A DNA stretch of 64,000 nucleotides from Gramella jeungdoensis (GTDB taxonomy: Bacteria; Bacteroidota; Bacteroidia; Flavobacteriales; Flavobacteriaceae). The notes below the pieces were generated by a model, which had not been told where the DNA came from, searched no databases, and saw only the letters and a program-made list of their open reading frames with translations. The translations under genes and the position numbers were made by a program. Shown here one piece after another: positions 53,827-63,257 of this stretch (within the stretch, counting starts at the first letter, position 1; each line of letters begins with the position of its first letter). The DNA is taken from NCBI RefSeq assembly GCF_023805255.1, contig NZ_JAMSCK010000004.1:434001-498000 (forward strand), in the 5' to 3' direction.

Positions 53827-55908
53827 ATGATCAAGCAGTTTATTTTAGGCCTAACTTTAATTTTCCTATCACCGCTTCATGCTCAACAACTTCAGGTAAA
53901 AGAAAAATTGGGTAACGCTTCAGAATCTATTAATGATGGATTCATAGAATTAGAAGTCTCAGGTGGTACGCCCCCCTACCATTTCAAATGGTCTGATCAA
54001 AATACACCATTAAAATCCAATTCCGCGTACAATCTTACCGAGGGTGTTAAGTATGATGTAAATATAATTGACTCTCAAGGAAATTCTATAAGCAGGACTT
54101 ACAAGATCAAACCTGATTTTATTGCCGAACATTTTAATGGTGCCGCTGTACCCGCAGTAGAAAAGCTTAAAAGTATTCTTTTCTGGGACCCATTCAGTGC
54201 TATCGGAATTTATGATCCTACGGTCTACGCAGATAAAAAAAAGGTTCCCATAACGGGATGGGCTCCTTCGGTCAATGATCGCTATACATTAACAAAATGG
54301 CTTGTTCCTGACGGTGAATATGTAGAAGAAGGCGAAAATATAGCCGTTGTTCATTCAGGAAAAAATGGCTATATACAGATAAATGCAAATACATCTGGCA
54401 CCTTAAAACATTTGGTATCCACCCAAGAAATTATTTACGATTCGGAAGATAAAGAGGATGTCATCGAGGTGGGAGCCCATAATCTTGCCGAAATAGAATA
54501 TCTTGAACCAGTTCCTATTACCTACCCTAATGGTGAACCTAAAAAGCATTCTATTCCACTTATAGTGATCTGGCTTATTTTAGGAGCGGCTTTTTTTACC
54601 GTGAAAATGGGATTCATCAATTTCCGGGGAATCAAACATTCTATCGATCTGGCCCGGGGCAAATTTGATGATCCTGATGCACCGGGTAAGATCACTCATT
54701 TCCAAACCATGGCTACGGCAATTTCAGCTACAGTTGGATTGGGAAATATAGCCGGAGTAGCTATTGCTATTTCTATGGGAGGAGCTGGCGCAACCTTTTG
54801 GATGATCATTGCCGGACTCTTAGGCATGTCTTCTAAGTTTGTCGAATGTACCCTGGGATTAAAATACCGAATAATTACGTCTCAAGGAAAGATTTTTGGG
54901 GGGCCAATGAACTATCTACGGTATGGATTGGAGAGAAGGAATCTCAGGGGTCTAGGAAAGGTTCTGGCAGTTTTCTTTGCTATTTTATGTGTTGGAGCTA
55001 CTCTTGGCGGAGGGAATATGTTTCAGGCCAATCAGTCCTTTGAGATCCTTGCGGGTCAGTTCGAATTCATGAAAGGTAATGGTTTCTATTTCGGATTAGC
55101 TTTGGCTGCGCTGGTAGGTGCGGTAATAATAGGTGGAATAGAAAGTATAGGAAAGGTTACCGGGCGCATCGTACCATTAATGGCTGCTGTTTATGTAATT
55201 TCAGCACTGGTGGTAATCGGTGTGAATATAGAAAATTTGGGACCAGCTGTTTCAGCAATTTACAATGGTGCCTTTAATGCTACTGCATTAAAAGGTGGTG
55301 TGATCGGGGTAATGATTGTTGGATTCCAGAGAGCTGCCTTCTCAAGTGAATCCGGAGTAGGATCTGCCGCAATCGCTCACAGTGCCGGTAAGACCAAGCA
55401 CCCGGCATCAGAGGGCTTTGTGGCTCTGATGGAGCCTTTTATTGATACCGTGGTTATCTGTACATTGACCGCTCTAGTGTTGATTTTTACGGGGATGCAT
55501 GAGGTCCAGGGAATGGGCGGAGTACAGTTAACCTCTAATGCTTTTGCCACCGTAATATCTTGGTTTCCATATGTCCTTTCGATAGTAGTTTTCCTATTTG
55601 CATTTTCAACTATGATCTCCTGGTCATATTACGGTATGAGGGCCTGGACCTATCTTTTTGGAAAAAGCAATAAGATCGAACTTATTTACAAGGTAATATT
55701 CCTAATCTTTGTAGTGATTGGTGCTTCTGTTGGTTTAGGAGCGGTCCTGGATTTTTCAGATATGATGATACTCACCATGTCATTTCCAAATATCATAGGG
55801 CTATACATCATGTCCGGAGAAGTAAAGAGTGATTTAAGGAGTTATATCTCCAATTTAAAAAAAGGCAAGATTGGCCCAGAGGAGAATAACATCTCCAGGG
55901 CAGCCTAG
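53827..55908 (+). CDS. AGCS-family alanine/Na+ symporter with exported N-terminal domains
   Basis: A 693-residue protein; plain AGCS carriers are ~450-550 residues. A signal peptide (ending LHAQ) and an SprB-repeat-like domain (LEVSGGTPPYHFKWSDQN) come first. A lipoyl/biotinyl-like hammerhead near 150-200 (WLVPDGEYVEEGENIAVVHSG, TSGTLKHL) follows. The carrier then begins near 238 with GRGIKHSIDLARGKFDDP-like AGCS sequence (FQTMATAISATVGLGNIAGVA, GGPMNYLRYGLERR, PFIDTVVICTLTALVLIF). It imports alanine or glycine with Na+. The role of the extra domains is unknown. Confidence 0.88.
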   Translation: MIKQFILGLTLIFLSPLHAQQLQVKEKLGNASESINDGFIELEVSGGTPPYHFKWSDQNTPLKSNSAYNLTEGVKYDVNIIDSQGNSISRTYKIKPDFIAEHFNGAAVPAVEKLKSILFWDPFSAIGIYDPTVYADKKKVPITGWAPSVNDRYTLTKWLVPDGEYVEEGENIAVVHSGKNGYIQINANTSGTLKHLVSTQEIIYDSEDKEDVIEVGAHNLAEIEYLEPVPITYPNGEPKKHSIPLIVIWLILGAAFFTVKMGFINFRGIKHSIDLARGKFDDPDAPGKITHFQTMATAISATVGLGNIAGVAIAISMGGAGATFWMIIAGLLGMSSKFVECTLGLKYRIITSQGKIFGGPMNYLRYGLERRNLRGLGKVLAVFFAILCVGATLGGGNMFQANQSFEILAGQFEFMKGNGFYFGLALAALVGAVIIGGIESIGKVTGRIVPLMAAVYVISALVVIGVNIENLGPAVSAIYNGAFNATALKGGVIGVMIVGFQRAAFSSESGVGSAAIAHSAGKTKHPASEGFVALMEPFIDTVVICTLTALVLIFTGMHEVQGMGGVQLTSNAFATVISWFPYVLSIVVFLFAFSTMISWSYYGMRAWTYLFGKSNKIELIYKVIFLIFVVIGASVGLGAVLDFSDMMILTMSFPNIIGLYIMSGEVKSDLRSYISNLKKGKIGPEENNISRAA

Positions 55909-55932
55909 TTGACTTGTTCTATGTGTGAAACG

Positions 55933-55966
55933 AAGCCCCGATAGAATTCTATTGGGGTTTCTTTTT
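55933..55966 (+). terminator. Intrinsic terminator of the AGCS gene
   Basis: CCCCGATAG/CTATTGGGG with an AATT loop and one G-U pair, flanked by AAG/TTT, is followed by CTTTTTG. It lies 25 bp after the stop codon. Confidence 0.8.
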
Positions 55967-55984
55967 GACTGAGGAAAGATTAAT

Positions 55985-55998
55985 GTGACATTTATCAC
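55985..55998. promoter_or_regulatory. Crp/Fnr-type operator, site C
   Basis: GTGACATTTATCAC, within TGTGA-N6-TCACA, a perfect match to the E. coli CRP consensus and to the TGAC-N4-ATCA form of sites A and B. The nearest -7-like element (TATCATTG at 56016) has one mismatch and a spacing of 28 bp. It precedes the NAD(P)-binding protein gene by ~89 bp. Confidence 0.6.
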
Positions 55999-56087
55999 AC
56001 TTCGATATTATCATATATCATTGTAGACCGGATAATTGCTTAGTAATTTTAGAATGTAAAATTATATAGTAATTAAAAACATTTAAG

Positions 56088-56738
56088 ATGAAAATAGCGC
56101 TTATAGGTGCCACAGGATTTGTAGGAAAAGAAATTTTAAATGAAGCTATTCAAAGAGGTCACCAGGTTACGGCAATAGCCAGAAACCTAAAAAATATACT
56201 TTTGCCTGAAGGCGCCAACAAAATTGGTTTGGATGTAAATGACATTGCTAAATTGACTGAAGCTTTAAGGGAACACGACATTGTGGTGAGTAGTTATAAT
56301 CCGGGATGGGAGAACCCTAATATTTATGAAGAATATCTCAAGGGTGCTTCGGCTATTCAACAGGCCACAAAGAAGGCCGGTGTTAAAAGACTATTCGTCA
56401 TAGGTGGTGCCGGAAGTCTTTTTCTAAATGAGAGAACTCGGGTAATTGACGATCCCAAGTTCCCCAAAGAAATAAGACCCGGCACTCTGGCAGCAAATGA
56501 ATACCTGGAAATTTTAAAAAGGGAAAAGGAACTTGATTGGACCTTTTTTAGTCCGGCATTAGGGATGGCCCCTGGTAAACCACAGGTACGCAGAGGTACC
56601 TATCGAAAAGGTTTTGATAAACCAGTTTTCGACGAAAATGGAAAAAGTGAACTATCGGTACAAGATGCTGCAATAGCAATAATAGATGAAGTTGAAAATG
56701 CACATCATCTCCGGGAAAGGTTCACCGCAGGATATTAA
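56088..56738 (+). CDS. NAD(P)-binding SDR-like protein (YwnB-like)
   Basis: A 216-residue Rossmann protein. GATGFVGKEILNEAIQRGHQVTAIARN carries the GxxGxxG nucleotide loop of atypical SDRs, followed by GLDVND, VSSYNPG and VKRLFVIGGAGSLF. The usual Tyr-x3-Lys is not apparent, as in NmrA/YwnB-like proteins that sense or reduce. It is followed 15 bp later by a TetR gene, probably one operon. Confidence 0.88.
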   Translation: MKIALIGATGFVGKEILNEAIQRGHQVTAIARNLKNILLPEGANKIGLDVNDIAKLTEALREHDIVVSSYNPGWENPNIYEEYLKGASAIQQATKKAGVKRLFVIGGAGSLFLNERTRVIDDPKFPKEIRPGTLAANEYLEILKREKELDWTFFSPALGMAPGKPQVRRGTYRKGFDKPVFDENGKSELSVQDAAIAIIDEVENAHHLRERFTAGY

Positions 56739-56753
56739 TTAAAAATTTAAATC

Positions 56754-57341
56754 ATGAAAATATTTGGTTCCCCTTCAAAAAATAAGGATACAGAAATACT
56801 CCAAACTTCCCTGGAACTTTTCAGAAGGCATGGAATTACCAGTGTGTCCATGGACGATATTGCCTCAAAACTTAGGATATCAAAAAAGACGATATATAGA
56901 AAATTTGAAAATAAAGAAGAGTTAGTAGAGAAGGTCATTGACCATTTATTTGCTAAGCATTTCAGATTCTTGGAAGATTCTGATCTGGAAAAACTGCCAA
57001 TTAGAGATAGAATTAAAAAGATATATAATTACGGAATTAAGGAGATGATACAGTTTGAACCTGTCTTTTATATAGATCTAACTAAGTATTATCCGGCCGC
57101 TTTCCTCAAATATAAGGTTCATCGAAAAACGATCATATTTAATAAGATAAAAAGCATTCTTGAAGAGGGGCAAATTAAAGGTGATATAGACAAAGATCTA
57201 AACGTTAACCTTTTCTGTGAATTAAATCTACTTAATTTGGATAGAATTCTTTCGGAGAGTAGATTATCCAAACATCACTCACCTGAGATTCTTATGAAAC
57301 ATACAGTAGGAGTAAATTTAAATGGAATTTTAACCCCTTAG
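56754..57341 (+). CDS. TetR/AcrR-family regulator
   Basis: A 195-residue repressor. The N-terminal HTH is EILQTSLELFRRHGITSVSMDDIASKLRISKKTIYRKFENKEELV near residues 12-58. The ligand-binding C-terminal region is variable (KEMIQFEPVFYIDLTKYYP). It probably represses the SDR-like gene just upstream. Confidence 0.92.
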   Translation: MKIFGSPSKNKDTEILQTSLELFRRHGITSVSMDDIASKLRISKKTIYRKFENKEELVEKVIDHLFAKHFRFLEDSDLEKLPIRDRIKKIYNYGIKEMIQFEPVFYIDLTKYYPAAFLKYKVHRKTIIFNKIKSILEEGQIKGDIDKDLNVNLFCELNLLNLDRILSESRLSKHHSPEILMKHTVGVNLNGILTP

Positions 57342-57392
57342 TTAACTATTTTTTCGCTTAACAGTTATGAGATTTTAAAGAATTAGAATCAA

Positions 57393-57416
57393 AAAAAGCA
57401 CCGAAAGGTGCTTTTT
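57393..57416. terminator. Bidirectional intrinsic terminator
   Basis: AAAAAGCACC/GGTGCTTTTT is a perfect 10-bp stem with a GAAA tetraloop. It has A- and T-runs on both sides and lies between the convergent TetR and YegP genes. Confidence 0.9.
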
Positions 57417-57439
57417 AAAACTTATTAATAAACGCAAGC

Positions 57440-57766
57440 TCAACTTTGATCATCAATACTGGCTTCCGGTGCATTTTTCATTACCGATGCGATCCCATTT
57501 TCCATGGCTGAGGCAGATGTATATACTTCACTAGTTCCTATAACCTGACCATTAGGGGATTTCAAGTTGAATTTATGTCCTATCGAGTTTTGTTTCCGCT
57601 CATACCGTTCATCCGATTGAGAATTACTGCGAACCGATTCTATTCCATTTATGCACGATGGTTTGGCCTTATAGCCTTCACTGCTTAGGATCACCTGTCC
57701 ATTAGAAGCTTTCAGATTAAACCGAAATTCTCCTGCTTTGTCTTTTTTGATCTCGAATTTTCCCAT
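57440..57766 (-). CDS. YegP-family (DUF1508) small protein
   Basis: A 108-residue protein made of two DUF1508 repeats: FRFNLKASNGQVILSSEGYKAK and HKFNLKSPNGQVIGTSEVYTSA, each followed by a G-I-x-S-V helix. YegP-type proteins are small stress-linked cytoplasmic proteins of unknown activity. The ~300 bp to its right (57767-58063) hold no gene; an AGTAAA/TTTACT dyad lies near 58012-58033 in the leader of the next gene. Confidence 0.9.
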   Translation of the reverse strand: MGKFEIKKDKAGEFRFNLKASNGQVILSSEGYKAKPSCINGIESVRSNSQSDERYERKQNSIGHKFNLKSPNGQVIGTSEVYTSASAMENGIASVMKNAPEASIDDQS

Positions 57767-58063
57767 GATTGTAGTTGTATTTTGACTTAAGATACTAAAA
57801 ACCAGTATTAACTTTAAACAGAATCACAGTCAAATTAAACAAAAACAGATTTTTTAAGTTACCATCATAAACTTTAATAAGACTCCACATCAAGCTCATC
57901 AGTCATTACTTTAATTCTTTAGTTTCCGGCTTTTAAAAGTGGTAATTATCAAAAAATACGGCTACAATTCTATTATTTAATTAAACCAATTCAATTTTGA
58001 ATAGTCAAAGAAAGTAAACATAATATTTTTTACTTCGTATTCTTATAAAATTAGTCCAATTAA

Positions 58064-60784
58064 ATGAAATTCTTACTTTTTCTTTCTTTTTTGTTTTTGT
58101 CCTTTATTGGATATTCACAAGAATTTATTATTACTGGTAAAATAATTGATGAAAATGGAGATCCTTTAGAAGCGGCGACTGTTTACCTTGAAACATTAGC
58201 AGACAGTAGTTTGGTAACTTATTCCATTTCGGAGAAAAATGGGAATTTTAGGTTATCTGGTGAAACCGGAGCAGAAAACGCTAGGCTTTTTATATCCTTT
58301 GCCGGATACCAATCCTTTGCTGAGAATATACATATCAAAGAAAGGATAAACTTGAATACCGTAAAAATGCAGGTTCAGGAAAATCAGCTGGATGAAGTTC
58401 TTCTTACCGCCAAAAGTCCTCCCCTTTCAATTAAAAGAGACACACTTGAATTCAATGCCGATTCTTTCACTACCCGCCCCGATGCCAACCTGGAAGAACT
58501 CATGAAAAAACTTCCCGGGGTAGAGGTAGATAGTGATGGAAATATTACAGTGAACGGGAAGCCCGTGTCCCGTATACTTGTAAATGGCGAGGAATTCTTT
58601 GGAGATGACCCTAAGATAGCCACGAAGAACCTTCCCAAGGAGATCATCAATAAAATACAGGTGACCGATACAAAAACCAAAACTGAAGAGTTCACGGGTA
58701 AACCGGGAGATCCCGATAATAAAACCGTTAATATCACCATTAAAGAGGATAAGAACAAGGGGTATTTCGCTCGGGCTACGGCCGGTGGTGGGACCAACGA
58801 AAGATATGAGCTCAGTGCTATTGCAAATTACTTCAAGGATGATCTAAGACTCAGTGCACTGGGAAGTTCAAATAATATCAACAGTTCAGGATTCAGTTAT
58901 GATGAGGTGTATGGAATGATGGGTAGAAGCGCCGGAAGAAATGTTTTTGGAGGTAACCGTGGCGGTATTACCAAGTCGGAGACCGCGGGACTTAACTTTG
59001 TTAATAAGTGGAAAGATAAATATGAAGTTAACGGCGATTATTTTTTTGGACGAAACGACACTGAGAGCAGAACACGAGTTTCCAGAGAAAATATTCTCCC
59101 GGATTCTACATATTTCACTAATTCAGAACAAAGCCAGAATCTTATAAATGATAGTCATAGAGCTAACTTAAGGTTCGAAGTGGAATTCGATTCCCTCACA
59201 CGTCTTTCAGTAAGACCACGATTTGATATGAATATTGGAGAATCACATCGAAACAGTACGGCAGAGTCTCTTAACGAAAACCAGGAGCAGATCAATGTCA
59301 CAGAAACACAAAGCGACGAAGAACTTGAAAGGACGAACTTTAGTAATGATATAGATTTCATTAAGCGATGTGGAGGCAATGGTGCTTTTCTAAGACTGGA
59401 ATTTTCCAACTGGCACAGGGAGCAGAAGAACGATAACTTCTTTTATTCTGAAAGTGTCTTTAGGGAAGAAGGTGGAGAGAACATTGAGATCCAGGATCAG
59501 TATATAGATGAAGATGAGAAAGAGAATTCCTATTCATTTGAAGCAAGTAACCGAAGCGTACTGGCCACCGACTTTTTTCTCGATATTTCTTATGACTTTG
59601 ATTATTCAAATTCAACGAACCAAAGATATGTTTATGAAGCTGATGAATCCAGCGGCGACTACAGTATTCTGAATAATACCTTAAGTAACGATTTTGAAAC
59701 GACCAGCAGGAGGCATACGCCAAACATAGGACTTAATTATGAAGGAGAGATCTGGAGAGTCCAAACCGAAATAGGACTTCTATACACCGAACTTCTAAAT
59801 ACAGATAATCTTCAGGATAACTCTTTGGATAACAGTTATAATAATCTGTATGTAGAAGCTGAGGTTCGTTATGAGGTAGAGCGTTCCAAAAGTCTATCTT
59901 TTGAATATGAGACCGATGTGGATATACCTTCCATAAGGCAGCTGCAACCCGTAGAAGACAGAACCAATCCTCTGAACATTGTTGTGGGTAATCCTGGTCT
60001 TGAGCCATCTTACCGCCAAAGTTTTGGCTTTAATTATCGAAATTTTGATTTTGAAACCAGAACGGGGATCTTCACCTGGGCCAATTTGAATTTAACCGAT
60101 GAAAGAGTTGTTTCTGTAACTACGCTAAATGAAGATCTTGTGAGAACTACTACATTTACAAATGTTGATGGTACTGTGAATGCCAGTGTCGGGGCTTTTT
60201 ATAATAAACAAACCAAGAAGGAGGAAAAAGAGTTTAGGTACAGGATGGGCCTTAGAGCTAATTATGATAAGAATGTGGGGTTCACTAATGGTAAAAAGTA
60301 TGAGGCTTACAGGTATCGGTTAAATCCGTCTGTTCGCTTTACCTATGCAATTGAAGATCTTATCGATATCAATCCCAATTATAATATAACCTATAACGAA
60401 ACAAGATATGATATTAACCCAGACAGGAATGAAAACTTCATCGATCACAGGGCCGGGCTGGAAATTACCTCTTACTGGCCGGAAAATGTGATCTTCGGGA
60501 ATGATATCTCTTTTAATTATTTTGGGATAGCATCCCCAGGCTTCAAGAACTCTTCCTGGTTCTGGAACATGAGCCTTGGCTATCAATTTATGGAAGACGA
60601 TACCACCATCAAGCTTAAAGTTTATGATGTGCTGGACCAGAATATTGATACCCGTCGTACTATTGGGGACGATTTTGTTCAGGATACCAGCAGCCTCATC
60701 CTGACCCGTTATGCGATGTTAAGTTTTACCTATAAACTTGATAAGTTTGGAGGAAAAAATTCTCCAAATAATAGAAGACGATGA
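58064..60784 (+). CDS. TonB-dependent-receptor-like outer membrane barrel
   Basis: A 906-residue protein. It has a signal peptide ending GYSQ, a carboxypeptidase-regulatory-like domain (ITGKIIDENGDPLEAATVYLETL, ISFAGYQSF), a plug-like domain (LEELMKKLPGVEVDSDGNITVNGKPVSRILVNGEEFFGDDP, in two parts) and a long barrel of the OMP_b-brl_3 type ending with KFGGKNSPNNRRR. Such proteins lack a recognised substrate. The plug lacks SusC signatures, and no SusD gene follows. It ends stop-to-stop with the next, convergent gene. Confidence 0.92.
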   Translation: MKFLLFLSFLFLSFIGYSQEFIITGKIIDENGDPLEAATVYLETLADSSLVTYSISEKNGNFRLSGETGAENARLFISFAGYQSFAENIHIKERINLNTVKMQVQENQLDEVLLTAKSPPLSIKRDTLEFNADSFTTRPDANLEELMKKLPGVEVDSDGNITVNGKPVSRILVNGEEFFGDDPKIATKNLPKEIINKIQVTDTKTKTEEFTGKPGDPDNKTVNITIKEDKNKGYFARATAGGGTNERYELSAIANYFKDDLRLSALGSSNNINSSGFSYDEVYGMMGRSAGRNVFGGNRGGITKSETAGLNFVNKWKDKYEVNGDYFFGRNDTESRTRVSRENILPDSTYFTNSEQSQNLINDSHRANLRFEVEFDSLTRLSVRPRFDMNIGESHRNSTAESLNENQEQINVTETQSDEELERTNFSNDIDFIKRCGGNGAFLRLEFSNWHREQKNDNFFYSESVFREEGGENIEIQDQYIDEDEKENSYSFEASNRSVLATDFFLDISYDFDYSNSTNQRYVYEADESSGDYSILNNTLSNDFETTSRRHTPNIGLNYEGEIWRVQTEIGLLYTELLNTDNLQDNSLDNSYNNLYVEAEVRYEVERSKSLSFEYETDVDIPSIRQLQPVEDRTNPLNIVVGNPGLEPSYRQSFGFNYRNFDFETRTGIFTWANLNLTDERVVSVTTLNEDLVRTTTFTNVDGTVNASVGAFYNKQTKKEEKEFRYRMGLRANYDKNVGFTNGKKYEAYRYRLNPSVRFTYAIEDLIDINPNYNITYNETRYDINPDRNENFIDHRAGLEITSYWPENVIFGNDISFNYFGIASPGFKNSSWFWNMSLGYQFMEDDTTIKLKVYDVLDQNIDTRRTIGDDFVQDTSSLILTRYAMLSFTYKLDKFGGKNSPNNRRR

Positions 60785-61762
60785 TTAATTAAAAAAAGAC
60801 CTACTTTCAGCTGTACCACTAAGGTTTCCAATCATATCACTGACTATATCGTCCAAATGAAACTCGGGTTTCCAATTCCAGTCAGACCTCGCCGTACTAT
60901 CGTCTATCGATTGTGGCCAAGTTCGGGCAATTCCCTCCCGTTCATCCGGGTTATATTCAACCCTGAATGAAGGAAAATAAGACTTAATGCGATCAGAAAT
61001 ATCGGATGGTGAGAATGAAACTCCAGCTATATTGTAAGATGTCCTGATACTTAATTTATCTTCAGGAGCATCCATTAATTCCAAAGTAGCCCTAATTGCA
61101 TCGGGCATATACATCATCGGCAACGTTCTTCCAGAAGAGAGAAAGCAGGAGAACTTTTCTTTGCATAAAGCTTTATGGAAGATATCTACCGCATAATCCG
61201 TAGTTCCTCCACCTGGAAGTGAATTATACCCAATCAAACCTGGATACCTTACACTGCGCACATCCACTCCGTATTTATTATGATAATAATTACACCAGTT
61301 CTCCCCTGCCTGTTTAGAAATACCATATACCGTTCCAGGAACGGCCCAGGCATTTTGTGGAGTATTAACCAGTTGCGAATCCACACCGAAAACAGCAATG
61401 GAAGAAGGCCAGAATAGCTTAAATCTGAAAAGCCTGCTTAATTCAAGCACCAATAATAAACTTCGCATGTTAATATCCCAGGTGTTTAAGGGATCATTTT
61501 CTCCATTGGCTGACAGGATCGCAGCCAGATGATATACCCGGCTGATATTTTCCTGTTCAAGAATGTTAGTAAGTTCTGTTTTATCAAGAACGTTCAGTGT
61601 TTTAAATCTGCTAAACTCCAATCTGGACCTGGTCTTAGGATTAATATCTGTGGCTAAAACAGCATCTCTTCCATATTTATCAACCAGAGCACGGGTTAAC
61701 TCAACTCCGAGTTGTCCTCCCGCACCAGTTATTAAAATATTTTCTCCACCATTAATCATCAC
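60785..61762 (-). CDS. NAD-dependent epimerase, L-threonine 3-dehydrogenase-like
   Basis: A 325-residue extended SDR. The NAD loop is LITGAGGQLGVELTRAL; the catalytic Tyr-x3-Lys is in YGISKQAGENW. GYNSLPGGGTTDYAVDIFH matches the UDP-glucose-epimerase-like L-threonine dehydrogenases known from flavobacteria. It would turn threonine to 2-amino-3-ketobutyrate. No KBL-type partner gene is seen next to it. Confidence 0.85.
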   Translation of the reverse strand: MMINGGENILITGAGGQLGVELTRALVDKYGRDAVLATDINPKTRSRLEFSRFKTLNVLDKTELTNILEQENISRVYHLAAILSANGENDPLNTWDINMRSLLLVLELSRLFRFKLFWPSSIAVFGVDSQLVNTPQNAWAVPGTVYGISKQAGENWCNYYHNKYGVDVRSVRYPGLIGYNSLPGGGTTDYAVDIFHKALCKEKFSCFLSSGRTLPMMYMPDAIRATLELMDAPEDKLSIRTSYNIAGVSFSPSDISDRIKSYFPSFRVEYNPDEREGIARTWPQSIDDSTARSDWNWKPEFHLDDIVSDMIGNLSGTAESRSFFN

Positions 61763-61824
61763 TATAACTAAAAAGGTTTAAAAAGTTTATATTTTATATT
61801 CACCTTCCTTAATAGGCTACTCTA

Positions 61825-63237
61825 TTATTCATTTAAATTAACTGTCGTAGTTCCTCCACCGGCTAAGGACACATCCACAGGACTATTCGTCTTCCATGCT
61901 CCTCTAGTAAAATCAGGAACATCTACTGATTGTGCTCTGTTATTAACTGAATCAACGGAAAGAGGAGTAATAGCACTCCATAATGCAGCATCATAGACAT
62001 CCTGATCTAAAGGAAGCCCATTTCTAAGACAATCAATTAATCGCCAGTCCATGATAAAATCCATTCCCCCATGGCCCCCTACTTTCTTCGCCATATCACC
62101 TACTTTACGTACAATTTCCGGTGTATATTTGTCTTCAACAGCCTTAAGTTCTTCCTCGTTTAACCAGGAATGTCCTTTAGAGATACGCTCAGGACTTGGC
62201 CATTTCCTAGCAAAGGCTTCAGTACCACTAACTAAATGTATTCTGGAATATGGCCTAGGTGATGTCACATCATGCTGCACCATAATACTCTTTCCATTTT
62301 TAGTTTTGATCAAGGTCGTGTTCATATTACCTCTATAATCTCTACCCACGAACTGATCATAAAAGCTATCTTCAGCTGCTAATTCTCTTGCTTTTGCTGC
62401 CATATGAAAATCATTACTGGAAAGTGAAGTTAGATAATCCATTTGATCTCCACGATTAATATTCATTATCTGACATATCGGTCCAAGGCCATGGGTTGGA
62501 TATAAATTTCCATCACGTTTATAATTTTCCCTTAATCGCCACATATCCTCATAACCATCTTTACTAAAATTAAGGTCTAATAGATTGTGTATATAGGCAC
62601 CTTCCCCATGAATAATTTCTCCGAAATAACCCTGGCGTGTCATATTTAAGGTTAAAAGTTCAAAGAAATCATAGCAACAATTCTCCAGCATCATGCAATG
62701 CTTCCGGGTTTTTTCTGATGTTTCAACCAACTCCCAACATTCATCAATTGTTTTAGCTGCCGGAACTTCTACTGCCGCGTGTTTTCCAGCTTCCATAGCA
62801 TACACTGCCATGGGTGTATGCCAATTCCATGGGGTAGCAATATAAATTAGGTCCAAATCCTCACGATCTACCATCTCTTTCCAAGCATAATCGCTACCTG
62901 AATATAAATCAGGATTATGTGAGGTTCCTTCTAACATTGCTTTGGCCTGTTCTGCCTGCTTTGGCCTAAGATCACACAAAGCTTTAATTTCCACTCCTTC
63001 AATCTTGCTCATTCGATTAACAGCACCGGGGCCACGCATTCCTAATCCAATAAATCCAATTCTCACTGTATCTAATTTTGGAGCCGCGTATCCGGACATA
63101 TTAAAGCGTTGTTCCCTTAATTGACGGGCTGATCCCAACAATTGGTCGGTGCTTTTACAGCTTACCAAACTACCACTTAATAGTCCTAATCCTCCTACTC
63201 CGGTTAATCGTAAAAAATCTCTTCTGTTATTTTTCAT
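61825..63237 (-). CDS. GH109-type Gfo/Idh/MocA oxidoreductase, Tat-exported
   Basis: A 470-residue protein. A twin-arginine signal (NNRRDFLRLTGVGGLGLLSG, then a lipobox-like SC) is followed by an NAD-binding domain (IGFIGLGMRGPGAV, EVPAAKTIDECWEL). The GH109 marks are GAYIHNLLD and YPTHGLGPICQIMNI with the key His. GH109 enzymes are NAD-dependent alpha-N-acetylgalactosaminidases or related retaining glycosidases. The gene lies between a threonine-dehydrogenase-like and an amidohydrolase gene. Confidence 0.9.
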   Translation of the reverse strand: MKNNRRDFLRLTGVGGLGLLSGSLVSCKSTDQLLGSARQLREQRFNMSGYAAPKLDTVRIGFIGLGMRGPGAVNRMSKIEGVEIKALCDLRPKQAEQAKAMLEGTSHNPDLYSGSDYAWKEMVDREDLDLIYIATPWNWHTPMAVYAMEAGKHAAVEVPAAKTIDECWELVETSEKTRKHCMMLENCCYDFFELLTLNMTRQGYFGEIIHGEGAYIHNLLDLNFSKDGYEDMWRLRENYKRDGNLYPTHGLGPICQIMNINRGDQMDYLTSLSSNDFHMAAKARELAAEDSFYDQFVGRDYRGNMNTTLIKTKNGKSIMVQHDVTSPRPYSRIHLVSGTEAFARKWPSPERISKGHSWLNEEELKAVEDKYTPEIVRKVGDMAKKVGGHGGMDFIMDWRLIDCLRNGLPLDQDVYDAALWSAITPLSVDSVNNRAQSVDVPDFTRGAWKTNSPVDVSLAGGGTTTVNLNE

Positions 63238-63257
63238 AATTTCTATAAATTGAAGTT

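Noticed and set aside
53733-53915. 60-residue ORF before the AGCS gene
   Set aside because: It overlaps the AGCS signal peptide in another frame and has no coding features.
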